A stretch of DNA of 51,736 bases from a bacterium Ga0077546 (GTDB taxonomy: Bacteria > Cyanobacteriota > Vampirovibrionia > Obscuribacterales > Obscuribacteraceae). Positions 25,875 through 34,333 of the stretch are shown piece by piece. Within the stretch, counting starts at the first letter, position 1. Each line of letters opens with the position of its first letter. The stretch spans positions 1-51,736 of the forward strand of contig LNEX01000495.1 of assembly GCA_001464165.1 (NCBI GenBank), given 5' to 3'. Below the pieces are notes generated by a model. It made no database searches. It saw only the letters and a list, made by a program, of their open reading frames with translations, and was not told where the DNA came from. A program made the translations under genes and the position numbers.

Positions 25875-26792
25875 ATGAGAAGCGCAAGTAAGGGTCTTTA
25901 CGTAACATTGGCTGCGGCTTTGCTGGCGGGTAGTTTATTGCTGCCAGCTAAAGCCGACGAGGTCACTACTGTTAGAACTACCACTGTTACAAATGACTCT
26001 AGGAACGCCCCCGTAGTTACCCTCAGTCCTGGTGGCAGCTACATCGTTGTTGACCCGGTAACCGGCTCTATGAAAGGCGTCTATGACCCTCTGCGTGGAC
26101 TGGTTGGCTCCACTGTTGCCCCGGGTTTTGTTGTGGTTGACAACACTTCAAACCGTGTTGTTGCTACCTTCGACGGTGGTGGTAGAGTTATAGCCCTGAC
26201 CAATGTTCCTGCTTACGATAGTTTAGTGGTCTCAATTGATGCACGTCGTGCTGAGCTTGAACGCATGATCGCCACTGGTCGCACGGCCAACAATTTTGGC
26301 GATGTCACTGCCATCGCCTTGCGTGAAGAATTAGCCAGTATTGCCGCTCAAGAATCGGCCTACCGAGTTTCTGGCCGACCACTAAACTATGAAGAGGCTT
26401 TGTCCTTGGCCAATCGACTCAATGCCTTGGGAGATCGAGTGGTACCTTATATGCGTGGTGTGACAGTTACACCACTAATTGGCTCGCGCTTTGTCACAAC
26501 TTCTGGAAATCTGGTTTTTGTTGATGAACTCTCTGCTCGTAATATGAGAATGCAGAGACGAGTTGATGATGAATACGCGGCTGGTCGGCTCTCTAACGAT
26601 CATGTGGCTCGTCTCAAATCTCAGTTAAACGAAGTATCTTCGTTGCAGACTAAATACACGAGAAATGGAAAGTTGAAAGATTCGAATACAAAGAGAATTG
26701 TGACTAAACTGGATAAAGTTCAAACTTCGATGGATCGCAATATCGCCGATATCAATTCAAAACGTTCAAGAATTGGCATTAAAGTGAACTAG
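25875..26792 (+). CDS. Secreted protein, paralogue of the product of 5448-6329
   Basis: A signal peptide (MRSASKGLYVTLAAALLAGS, cleavage near AKA-DE) leads a 305-residue exported protein. It shares ordered blocks with the protein at 5448: GSYIVVDPVTGSMKGVYDP, GFVVVDNTSNRVVATFDG, SIDARRAELERMI, FVTTSGNLVFVDEL and RRVDDEYAAGRL. The C-terminus is a basic coiled-coil-like helix. The start at ATG 25875 has AAAGGA upstream; the frame is open further upstream, but that part overlaps the 49-residue gene. It probably shares the ECF-type promoter at 25597. The function is unknown, and a shared envelope role is inferred from export and regulation. Confidence 0.8.
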   Translation: MRSASKGLYVTLAAALLAGSLLLPAKADEVTTVRTTTVTNDSRNAPVVTLSPGGSYIVVDPVTGSMKGVYDPLRGLVGSTVAPGFVVVDNTSNRVVATFDGGGRVIALTNVPAYDSLVVSIDARRAELERMIATGRTANNFGDVTAIALREELASIAAQESAYRVSGRPLNYEEALSLANRLNALGDRVVPYMRGVTVTPLIGSRFVTTSGNLVFVDELSARNMRMQRRVDDEYAAGRLSNDHVARLKSQLNEVSSLQTKYTRNGKLKDSNTKRIVTKLDKVQTSMDRNIADINSKRSRIGIKVN

Positions 26793-26800
26793 TTGCTTCG

Positions 26801-26855
26801 AGTGATTAGACAGAAAAGGCGCAGACTCAGTCTGCGCCTTTTCTGTCTAATCACT
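26801..26855. terminator. Perfect palindromic bidirectional terminator
   Basis: Two 27-base arms pair without mismatch around a single central base (26828). The stem contains GGCGCAGACT next to AAAA/TTTT runs, as expected of a two-way terminator. It separates convergent genes, and the stop codon of the Pro-rich protein gene lies inside the right arm. Confidence 0.85.
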
Positions 26856-27093
26856 TAGATATTTTCAAGGGTTCCGGAACGGGCAGAGGAACTGGCTTAA
26901 GCTCAGGAATTCTAGGCATTGGCGGCTTCTCGTCACCTTTAGGCAGGTCGGGGATGCGCGGTGCATGGCCCGGTGCATGGGGGTCAGAACCAGGCGGAGC
27001 GGGGAACGGAGCCGGTTGGCCTGGCATAGGTGTCGTCACCAGGGAACTGACAGCAATTAAGCCTAAAGCTAGATTTTGATAGCGTTTCAACAT
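26851..27093 (-). CDS. Small exported Pro-rich protein
   Basis: This 80-residue product has a signal-like N-terminus (MLKRYQNLALGLIAVSSLV) followed by a very Pro-rich region (GQPAPFPAPPGSDPH, LKPVPLPVPEPLKISK). The start at ATG 27093 is fixed by GAGGAGG a few bases upstream; longer in-frame starts lack such a site. The stop codon lies inside the large palindromic terminator at 26801-26855. The function is unknown; low-complexity envelope proteins of this kind often span the periplasm or cell wall. Confidence 0.65.
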   Translation of the reverse strand: MLKRYQNLALGLIAVSSLVTTPMPGQPAPFPAPPGSDPHAPGHAPRIPDLPKGDEKPPMPRIPELKPVPLPVPEPLKISK

Positions 27094-27213
27094 AGAAACC
27101 TCCTCGTCCTTACTAGTTATGGCATAGCTCTGATCTAATGACATCGCTCTATCGGTTGATAGTTTGACCTGAGATTGGATTTTTTTGTGGCATTCTAAAG
27201 CGATTTTAACCAA

Positions 27214-28210
27214 TTATGTAACTGCTGAGTTGGCCGCTTCGTTCTCTTTTGGACTCTCGACGCTGGCTGGTACTAGCACCGTAACTGCGTTCGGAATGAC
27301 TGTAATTCGCATCGGCGTGGTGCCGGCTTCTTCACCATCAATCATAGCTGTGACTCTATCGCTCCTTTGACCATCTTGGCTCTGGGTGATAGTTCTGCGT
27401 ACTCTTTGGGCAATAGTTTGAAAAGCCGAACGCAGGCCGCGTCTTGGTACTACTTCAATCATGGCTTCTTTTACTTGTCGAACATAGTGGGGCTTCTTGC
27501 TGTCTATGTAACCCCCCACAAAGCGAAAGCCAATTTGCATATAGTCTTGGAAGCCTGCTGGGTCAAGGATGTGAAGTTCAAGCAGGCCGTCTTGTAAGAT
27601 ACTTAGATTTGAGGTTTTGCCCAAACCCAGGTCTTCAACGTTCGCCGGTGGTGACCTTGAATACAACTGGTCGCACTGCCATTGTATTAATCATGGCTGT
27701 TACATAAGCAAGCATTTTGAATTTCGTTTTAAGCTGCCGAGCGGGAAAAACAAAAGCGTCTGAAAGCGGCCCAGCACCAGCCATACCGGCGAAGTATTCT
27801 CCGTTCATCATGCCCATATCAATGCGCAAAGGGACTCCATTGGTGATCACGTCTAAGGCGTTCTCTAGTGGATTAGCAAAGAATTTTTCTGCCACAATGC
27901 CTAAATTGCGCGCTAGAACATTGCCAGTACCAAGGGGCATTAAGGCGGCCGGTATGTCTGATTTAGCTTCGGCTAATGCTGCCAAGGCAACGCGAATTGT
28001 ACCGTCGCCACCTGCGGCAATAACCAGGTCTAAAGGCGGCCTCAGCAGCGGCACTAGATGGTGTGATGTGGTTTCGGGTGTAGTGGGATATAGAGTAACT
28101 AAATACTCGCCATCTTTTGTTAGCTCAGAAACAAAGTGTCCAAGCCATTCTTCTGCATGAGTCTGGGAGCGAGCGCTGGGGTTGTAGACCAATAAAATTT
28201 GTTTTGGCAT
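27214..28210 (-). pseudogene. Diacylglycerol/lipid kinase family gene, frameshifted
   Basis: The 5' part (28210 to 27635) encodes the DAGK/YegS-type catalytic domain: LVYNPSAR, the nucleotide-binding AAGGDGTIR and LPLGTGNVLARNLGI. It ends at a TGA after KVTTGER. The 3' part (from about 27655 to 27214) is in another frame and encodes the family's C-terminal half (NVEDLGLGKTSNLSILQDG, LLELHILDP and so on). The halves abut without the strand or two that normally separates KVTTG from ITN in this family. The lesion is therefore probably a short out-of-frame deletion rather than a single-base slip. Intact relatives phosphorylate diacylglycerol or similar lipids. A sequence or assembly error is possible. 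Confidence 0.75.
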
Positions 28211-28351
28211 GGCTAGTTATTCTGTTGGAGGATTACCGAAATAGTGAAAGCTTTCACTGCTTACTCAATGTCGCGGTTTTGTCCACAAAGTTCCAAAATC
28301 ATAAAATTAGAAAACTTTGTTTCAAATTTTTACTGGCAATTGCTCTCAACT

Positions 28352-28377
28352 GGAACTCTTTGTTAGTCGGGCCGTCA
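28352..28377 (+). promoter_or_regulatory. ECF-type promoter for the HlyD/ABC export operon
   Basis: GGAACTC (from 28352), 17 bases after GGAAC, then GTCA (28374-28377). It lies 55 bp before ATG 28432. Confidence 0.72.
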
Positions 28378-28431
28378 CCGTTAGCCCGCACAAGCTCAGT
28401 GTTCTACCAAGCCAGCAAGAGAACCTTAAAA

Positions 28432-29475
28432 ATGAATAGTAAGCCGACTGAAAAGAAGCAAGTTCAAGAATCTGAGTCTGAGTCTGAGTCTGATCTAGCT
28501 CCAATTCTAGCTCCAATTTCTATTAACCAACCAACTGTAACTCGTTCCAAGCAGATTAAGACTGTGGCAGTTGGAGCGGCAGTAGCCTGCTTAATGGGAG
28601 TGTTGGCGTACCTTGTATATGACAGTTTGAAAGAGCAAGCTGAAGATCGACGTATCTTTATTAGCGGTCGAATTGAGACCCCTGAGACTTATATTGCTGC
28701 GGCCACTGCCACCCGGGTTCAATCAGTGGCAGTCCATGAAGGTGACCGGGTAACCAAAGGGCAATTACTCTTGACCCTTGATGATCAAGCCCTGCAAAGT
28801 AAGCTTGCTGCATCGGGTTCAGCTATTGCTGTGGCCCAGAATGGGCAGAAAATTGCCCGGGCGCAAGTGGCTGCTGCTCAGCAAAAGATCGCCGCTGCAA
28901 GGGCTAAGGGTAAGGGGTTCTTCGCTAAGATCTTTACTAGCAAAAAGAAGAAAGCTGAGATCGCCCAGTCTTTACGCAAAGAGATGATCGAAGCCCAGTT
29001 TATGTTGCAGCAGGCCCAAGCTGGTCTAGCTCGAGCTCAGGCTTATAAGGCTGAAGCCACTTCTAAGATCTCTTACTTCAATATCAAGAGCCCTATTGAT
29101 GGAATTGTTTCTATGCGCAGTGTGCAACCTGGCGAGCTAGTTGCTGCTGGCCAAGTAGTGTTAACTCTTAGTGATGGTAAGTCTATATTTATGAAGGGAT
29201 ATATTCCGGAAGGGAAAATCAGTCGTATCAAAATTGGACAGAAAGCCACTGTTTCTCTCGATTCGGCTGGCGCGAAGCTCCCGGCTCATATTGTCGCCAT
29301 TGACCCTACGCCTTCCTTTACTCCGGAGAATATTTACTTTAAAGATGATCGTGTGCGGCAAGTGTTCGGCTTGAAATTGGCAATCGACAATATTAGTACA
29401 GATGGTCGTGCCAAGGCCGGGATGGCAGCCGAAGCTGAGGTTCTGCCGGCCGCAAAAGAAGTTGGGCTAAAGTAA
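28432..29475 (+). CDS. HlyD-family membrane fusion protein
   Basis: The 347-residue adaptor has a cytoplasmic Ser/Glu-repeat N-terminus (SESESESD), one membrane helix (about 43-63), a biotinyl-lipoyl-like half (TATRVQSVAVHEGDRVTKGQ), a long helical hairpin rich in Ala/Gln/Lys, the second lipoyl half (YFNIKSPIDGIVSMRSVQPG) and a beta-barrel domain. It resembles YbhG/YhiI-type adaptors that link ABC-2 exporters to the outer membrane. Its stop overlaps the start of the ABC gene (TAATG). The operon is headed by an ECF-type promoter at 28352-28377. The ATG at 28432 is the first in frame after that promoter. Confidence 0.88.
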   Translation: MNSKPTEKKQVQESESESESDLAPILAPISINQPTVTRSKQIKTVAVGAAVACLMGVLAYLVYDSLKEQAEDRRIFISGRIETPETYIAAATATRVQSVAVHEGDRVTKGQLLLTLDDQALQSKLAASGSAIAVAQNGQKIARAQVAAAQQKIAAARAKGKGFFAKIFTSKKKKAEIAQSLRKEMIEAQFMLQQAQAGLARAQAYKAEATSKISYFNIKSPIDGIVSMRSVQPGELVAAGQVVLTLSDGKSIFMKGYIPEGKISRIKIGQKATVSLDSAGAKLPAHIVAIDPTPSFTPENIYFKDDRVRQVFGLKLAIDNISTDGRAKAGMAAEAEVLPAAKEVGLK

Positions 29476-31445
29476 TGACCGCTGTTGTCGCAGTGCGTCA
29501 ATTGTTCAAGACATACAAGGGCAGTGTTAAAGCTCTAGATGGCCTTGACCTTGAAGTTAATAAAGGGGATCTCTTTGGTCTAGTAGGACCTGATGGTGCT
29601 GGTAAGTCGACGGCTTTGAAAATTTTAGCCGGTGTTTTAAAGGCTAGTGCTGGTGAAGCTCTAGTCTTTGACCGGCCGGCCAGTCTTGCCCGCGCTTTAG
29701 TTGGTTTCGTGCCACAAAACTGTGCTCTTTATCCAGAACTTACCGTCGACGAGAGCCTTGCTTATGAAGCCGGCTTGCATAATGTTGCTCCTGAAGTTTT
29801 TCAGAAGTTACGTCAGAAGCATCTTGAGCGCATGGGGCTAGCTCGCTTCGGTGATCGTCTTACGTCTAAATTATCTGGCGGCATGCGTCAAAACTTGGCT
29901 TTGTGCTGTGCACTGGTTTCGCAACCACAACTAATTCTTCTAGATGAACCTACAACTGGTCTTGATCCTATTGCTAGGCGTGAGCTGTGGCAGACTCTGG
30001 TTGCTCTAGCCGAAGACGGTGTCACTACAATCATCGCCACGCCTTTTCTTGATGAAGCTGAGCGTTGTAGTCGTATTGCTTTGATGTATCAGGGCAGGAT
30101 TCATCAAAGTGGTTCGCCGCAGGAATTGCAATCAGCTCTGGCACTGCGAAGGCTAGAGGTAACTTTCCACGACTCTAGCTCAGAAGATAGCAACGGTCTT
30201 AAGATAGGGACACTGAGCGAGAGAATTGATCTTTCTGAAAATATTGTCGATGTCTATCCCTTTGGCGATCACATAGAAGTGCTAGCCAAAGACGGTCCAG
30301 CTGCGCTCAGGGAGATTGAAGGCGTCTCTGTTGGCGGGCGGCTTGACTGTCATGAAAGCATGCCGACCATGGAGAATGTCTTTGTTATGCGCTTGCGTGA
30401 ACTTGGTCTGAGAGAACTGACGCCTCCTCCGTTTCCTGCCGTAAGAACTCCTGCTGTAGAATCTACTGCTCTAAATCAATCAGAGCAAACAATCGAGTCA
30501 GCCATTTCTGCAAAAAATCTAGTCAAGCTGTTTGGAGACTTCACTGCTGTTGATAATCTCAATCTTGATATTAAATATGGTGAGATTTATGGCTTGCTTG
30601 GTGCCAATGGTGCTGGTAAGACCACTACTATTAAAATGCTCTGCGGCTTGTTGGCGCCAACTTCTGGTCTAGTCAGCCTAGCTGGTGAAAGCACAAGCTT
30701 ACGCAGTCGAGAACTGCGGCGCAAAATTGGTTATATGAGCCAGAAATTTACTTTGTATGATGGCCTCACTGTGGCTGAGAATTTAGAGTTTTATTCAGCC
30801 ATATATGAGTTACCTATGACACGGCGTAAGCAACAGCTCGACTGGGCCCTTGCCGCTTGCGGTCTGGCTCATATGGCCAGTTCTTTGGTGGGCAGCTTGC
30901 CCCTTGGGTGGAAGCAGCGAATTGCTTTTGCTGCTGCCGTTATGCACGACCCCGAAGTAATTTTTTTAGATGAACCTACCGCTGGGGTAGACCCTTTGGC
31001 CCGGCGACAAATCTGGAGTTCTATTCGTGATTTTGCTAAGCGGGGAGCGGCTATCCTTGTTACCACTCACTATCTTGATGAGGCTGAGTATTGCAATCGC
31101 TTAAGCTTTGTCTCAGCCAGCAAAATGGTAGCCGAGGGTACGCCGACAGCAATTAAGTCTGAACATGATGGTGAGCTTTTTGAGCTAGTTTGCGAGCATG
31201 CCGGCCAATCGCAAAGGGCATTTAAGGCTTTGGCAAAAGAGCTTGAGCCTTGGCGTATTTCGGTTTTCGGCAAGGCTTTGCACCTCTTACTTGATCATGC
31301 CCAGCCTGATATACCCAAGGTTAAGGCGCTGCTTTCTGCAGCGGGTTTGGCGGATGTTGAACTTAGAGCAATAAAGTTTTCTCTTGAGGATGCCTTTATT
31401 GCAAAAGTGCAGAACGCCAATAATATTGAAAGGGGCCTAAGTTGA
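29475..31445 (+). CDS. Tandem ABC ATPase (YbhF type)
   Basis: Two nucleotide-binding domains are fused in 656 residues. The first has Walker A GPDGAGKST (about 37-45), signature LSGGMRQNL and Walker B LILLDEPTTGLDP. The second has Walker A GANGAGKTT (about 373-381), the signature variant LPLGWKQRIA and Walker B VIFLDEPTAGVDP. The LPLGWKQR variant and the fusion are typical of YbhF-like exporters of drugs or other lipophilic compounds. The next gene starts inside its last codons (TTGA overlap), which points to tight coupling with the two permeases. Confidence 0.92.
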   Translation: MTAVVAVRQLFKTYKGSVKALDGLDLEVNKGDLFGLVGPDGAGKSTALKILAGVLKASAGEALVFDRPASLARALVGFVPQNCALYPELTVDESLAYEAGLHNVAPEVFQKLRQKHLERMGLARFGDRLTSKLSGGMRQNLALCCALVSQPQLILLDEPTTGLDPIARRELWQTLVALAEDGVTTIIATPFLDEAERCSRIALMYQGRIHQSGSPQELQSALALRRLEVTFHDSSSEDSNGLKIGTLSERIDLSENIVDVYPFGDHIEVLAKDGPAALREIEGVSVGGRLDCHESMPTMENVFVMRLRELGLRELTPPPFPAVRTPAVESTALNQSEQTIESAISAKNLVKLFGDFTAVDNLNLDIKYGEIYGLLGANGAGKTTTIKMLCGLLAPTSGLVSLAGESTSLRSRELRRKIGYMSQKFTLYDGLTVAENLEFYSAIYELPMTRRKQQLDWALAACGLAHMASSLVGSLPLGWKQRIAFAAAVMHDPEVIFLDEPTAGVDPLARRQIWSSIRDFAKRGAAILVTTHYLDEAEYCNRLSFVSASKMVAEGTPTAIKSEHDGELFELVCEHAGQSQRAFKALAKELEPWRISVFGKALHLLLDHAQPDIPKVKALLSAAGLADVELRAIKFSLEDAFIAKVQNANNIERGLS

Positions 31446-32575
31446 TTAGTCAAAATCGGATCTTGGTGCAAGCTGTCAAAGAATGGCAAGAGTTTAAGCG
31501 GGATAGACTGAGCCTGGCTTTAGCATTTCTTTTGCCATTATTTTCATTACTATTGTTCGGCTATGGCATTCGCCTTGAGTCAAAAAATATTGCCATGGTA
31601 GTGCAAGATAACGATCAGACCTCTTTTAGCCGTGAGTATATCAATCGACTTTATGCCACCAATATTTTAGTTAGCGCTGATGCAAAGGAGGCCAAATCTC
31701 CCCGTGATGCCATTGATAGAGGCTTGGCAAAAGTAGCTATTATCGTGCCCGCTGGTTTTACTGATCATGTATTTCGCAAGGAGAAGTCAAATCTAGAAGT
31801 GTTGATCGACGGCACCGATATTGCCAATACCCAGATTGTATCTAACAGTATTAAAGCCGCTAATATTTATTTTGTTGGTGCAATTAAGGCCGCCAAGATT
31901 GCCGCCCCTGCCGCCAATATTCGGGTCGTCTCTCCGCAGTTGCGAGTCTGGTTTAATCCAGGTCGCTTGGAGCCGCTCTTTATTGTCCCTGGAGCTATCG
32001 GTATTATTCTTTGGATGTATCCGGCTTTGCTCTCTGCTGTGGCTGCCTCACGCGAGAAAGAGCAAGAAACAATTATTCGCGTTTATGCCTCGACAATTAC
32101 ACCGCTTGAGTTCTTATTTGGCAAAGCGCTAGTTTATTTTGCTGTGGGCATGGTGCTGTCACTGTTGGTAGTTGCTTTGGGTTGGATATTATTTGGCGTC
32201 AAGATCACCAGCGATCCTACTCCGCTTCTGGTGTCGTTGCCTCTGTACGTTCTTGCAGCCGTCCTCTTTGGTCTCATGCTTGGCACCCTTTCTAGTTCGC
32301 AAACAGTGGCTGTCCAAGCTACTTCCACAGCTGGTTTCTTCCCTTGCCTACTGCTTTCAGGATTTGTCTATCCAATTTACAATATTCCTTTTCCGCTTAA
32401 GCTTTTCACCGTTTTGGTGCCGGCGCGCTTTTTCATAGAACTATGTCGTGACACCTTTGTGCGCGGTGCTGGTTGGTCTGCCGTCTGGAGCATACCGCTC
32501 ATTTTGATTGTTTTCTGTCTTGTCTACTTGTTAGGCAGTTGGTTTAGCCTGCGTTCGATGCAGTTGAAAGACTAG
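31442..32575 (+). CDS. ABC-2 type permease (first of two)
   Basis: This 377-residue membrane protein has one helix near the N-terminus (about 21-41), a large extracytoplasmic domain (about 45-175) and five C-terminal helices, which is the ABC2_membrane_3 plan. The sequence FNPGRLEPLFIVPGAIGIIL before the second helix and the end near LLGSWFSLRSMQLK are family-typical. The start is TTG 31442, overlapping the ABC gene by 4 bases. It presumably pairs with the permease at 32593. Confidence 0.9.
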   Translation: MISQNRILVQAVKEWQEFKRDRLSLALAFLLPLFSLLLFGYGIRLESKNIAMVVQDNDQTSFSREYINRLYATNILVSADAKEAKSPRDAIDRGLAKVAIIVPAGFTDHVFRKEKSNLEVLIDGTDIANTQIVSNSIKAANIYFVGAIKAAKIAAPAANIRVVSPQLRVWFNPGRLEPLFIVPGAIGIILWMYPALLSAVAASREKEQETIIRVYASTITPLEFLFGKALVYFAVGMVLSLLVVALGWILFGVKITSDPTPLLVSLPLYVLAAVLFGLMLGTLSSSQTVAVQATSTAGFFPCLLLSGFVYPIYNIPFPLKLFTVLVPARFFIELCRDTFVRGAGWSAVWSIPLILIVFCLVYLLGSWFSLRSMQLKD

Positions 32576-32592
32576 AGAAAGGAGCTTAGGCT

Positions 32593-33750
32593 GTGGCAAA
32601 GAGTATCATGGATTATCTGCTGAGCACTAGACTTTGGGCGCTTCTTGCTAAAGAGTTTAGGGAGATTGTCCGCAATAAGTATTTGCTCTTTCTTATGGTT
32701 TTTCCTCCTGTCATTCAATTGTTGATTCTCGGCGGCTCGCTCGATCCCCAAGTACGCAATTTGTCTTTTGGCACTGTAGATCGTTCTAATTCCGCTCCCA
32801 GTCGAGCATTGATTGACAGTCTGTTGACAGGTAAAGTTTTCGAAAAGTCAAAGTCGTTTGACAATGAAGAAAGTCTCGCTCGTGCTCTTGAAACTGGCAA
32901 ATTAGCTGTTGGTCTTGTAATTCCCGCTCGCTTTGTCGCTGACTTAGAACAGGGTATTCCAGCCCAAGTGCAGGTTCTTGTCGATGGTGCCGATGCCTAT
33001 AGTGCTGGAGTTGCTAGTAGTTTTGTCTTGCAAACCATTAGTCGTTTTGAGCCTGATGGACTAACTAGAGACAATCCGAACAAAGTTATATTGGGTGATG
33101 TTGATAATGTCATCGAAGCCAAAATGAATATTTTGTACAACCCGGATCAGCTTAGTAGCTGGTACTTCGTGCCCGGGGTTTTAGGGGCAGCTTTGACATT
33201 AACAGCTACTCTTGTGGCCTCGGCTACCATCTTAAAAGAGCGTGAAAATGGCACCATTGAGCAGTTGCTGATGACTCCAGCGGAGCCCTGGGAAATTCTC
33301 TTGGCGAAGATTATTCCACTTGTGGTTTTCTTGCTTGCCGACGTTTGTTTGGCAATTGGGGCGGCTCGTCTGATATTTGCATTACCATTTGAAGGAAGCT
33401 TCTTGCTCTTTATGATCGCATCTGGTCTATATGCTTTTGTTGGTATAGGTTTTGGTATGCTGTTGGGCTCTGTCTGTAACAGTCAAAGACAAGCTCAACT
33501 GGCATCTTTCTTCATTAATATTCCCATGATTCTATTGTCTGGCACGGTTGTGCCTTTTGATACGATGCCTGCTGCAATGCAGTTTCTGGCTATGTTTGAC
33601 CCCTTGCGCTATTACACCCTCGTTGCCCGCGGTGTTATTCTTAAAGGTGCTACCTTTGAAATGCTGTGGCCCGATGTTGCTCTTCTCTTCGTCTTTGCTT
33701 CTCTGCTATTGTGGATTAGTGCAAACCGCTTTCGGCGGCAGCTGAGCTAG
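32593..33750 (+). CDS. ABC-2 type permease (second of two)
   Basis: This 385-residue protein has the same plan as its neighbour: an N-terminal helix (about 28-48), a periplasmic domain, the segment YNPDQLSSWYFVPGVLGAAL, KERENGTIEQLLMTP (the cytoplasmic coupling loop typical of this family) and five further helices. The start is GTG 32593 with AAAGGAG 8 bases upstream. Together with the adaptor and tandem ATPase it forms a YbhGFSR-like exporter. No outer-membrane factor gene is adjacent. The substrate is unknown. Confidence 0.9.
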   Translation: MAKSIMDYLLSTRLWALLAKEFREIVRNKYLLFLMVFPPVIQLLILGGSLDPQVRNLSFGTVDRSNSAPSRALIDSLLTGKVFEKSKSFDNEESLARALETGKLAVGLVIPARFVADLEQGIPAQVQVLVDGADAYSAGVASSFVLQTISRFEPDGLTRDNPNKVILGDVDNVIEAKMNILYNPDQLSSWYFVPGVLGAALTLTATLVASATILKERENGTIEQLLMTPAEPWEILLAKIIPLVVFLLADVCLAIGAARLIFALPFEGSFLLFMIASGLYAFVGIGFGMLLGSVCNSQRQAQLASFFINIPMILLSGTVVPFDTMPAAMQFLAMFDPLRYYTLVARGVILKGATFEMLWPDVALLFVFASLLLWISANRFRRQLS

Positions 33751-33760
33751 AGAGGCCCGG

Positions 33761-34270
33761 TTGATTGTTGTCAGTATTATAATTATGACTAAATCTACTC
33801 AAACAATTCCAATTAAAAATTTCCATCAAGTATCTCCGCGACTCTATCGCGGCGGCCAACCCAGTGAAAGGGGTTTCGTGGCCTTGAGTGATATGGCAGT
33901 CAAAACTGTGGTTAGTTTGCGTTGGCGCAAAGCTCGAGTTGAGCCCGAGAGACTGATTGTCGAAAGGTTAGGCATGCGCTTTTTTAGTATCCCGCTCAAT
34001 TACTGGACTTTGCCTAATTATAATCATGTACAAGAGTTGCTCGAAATTATTGACGATCAAAACAATCATCCAATTTTCATTCATTGCTTTCACGGAGTTG
34101 ATCGCACTGGGGTAATGGTGGCAATGTACAGAATTCTTCGCCATGATTGGAGTCTCATAGAAGCGTATAAAGAAATGCGCGCTTGTGGCTTCCATCGCTT
34201 TGCCACGGCGCACTTCAAATTGGCATTGTGGCGGCTAGCTCGCCAAACCGCCCACAAGCAAAGCCAGTAA
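33761..34270 (+). CDS. Dual-specificity/tyrosine phosphatase family protein
   Basis: The 169-residue protein has the Cys-based phosphatase signature HCFHGVDRTG (Cys at about 109, Arg at about 115) and the upstream segment SPRLYRGGQPSE, as in the compact bacterial DSP/PTP proteins. The general acid is probably in the loop before NYWTLPN. The start is taken as TTG 33761, with GAGAGG about 5 bases upstream and 10 bases after the permease stop; ATG 33785 (MTKSTQ) is the alternative. It sits at the end of the export operon and may be cotranscribed. Confidence 0.82.
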   Translation: MIVVSIIIMTKSTQTIPIKNFHQVSPRLYRGGQPSERGFVALSDMAVKTVVSLRWRKARVEPERLIVERLGMRFFSIPLNYWTLPNYNHVQELLEIIDDQNNHPIFIHCFHGVDRTGVMVAMYRILRHDWSLIEAYKEMRACGFHRFATAHFKLALWRLARQTAHKQSQ

Positions 34271-34277
34271 ATTAAAA

Positions 34278-34303
34278 GGAACTAGCTGTCAAGCAACGCG
34301 TCT
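34278..34303 (+). promoter_or_regulatory. ECF-type promoter for the vWA gene
   Basis: GGAACTA (from 34278), 17 bases after GGAAC, then GTCT (34300-34303). It lies 31 bp before ATG 34334, in a gap that would otherwise look like the inside of one operon. Confidence 0.72.
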
Positions 34304-34333
34304 TGGTCTCCAGAGTGTTCGTGGAGACTTTTG

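Noticed and set aside
28300..28304. GGAAC on the minus strand upstream of the broken lipid kinase gene
   Set aside because: After 17 bases the sequence reads GACA, with no GTC at that spacing, so it does not meet the rule used for the others.
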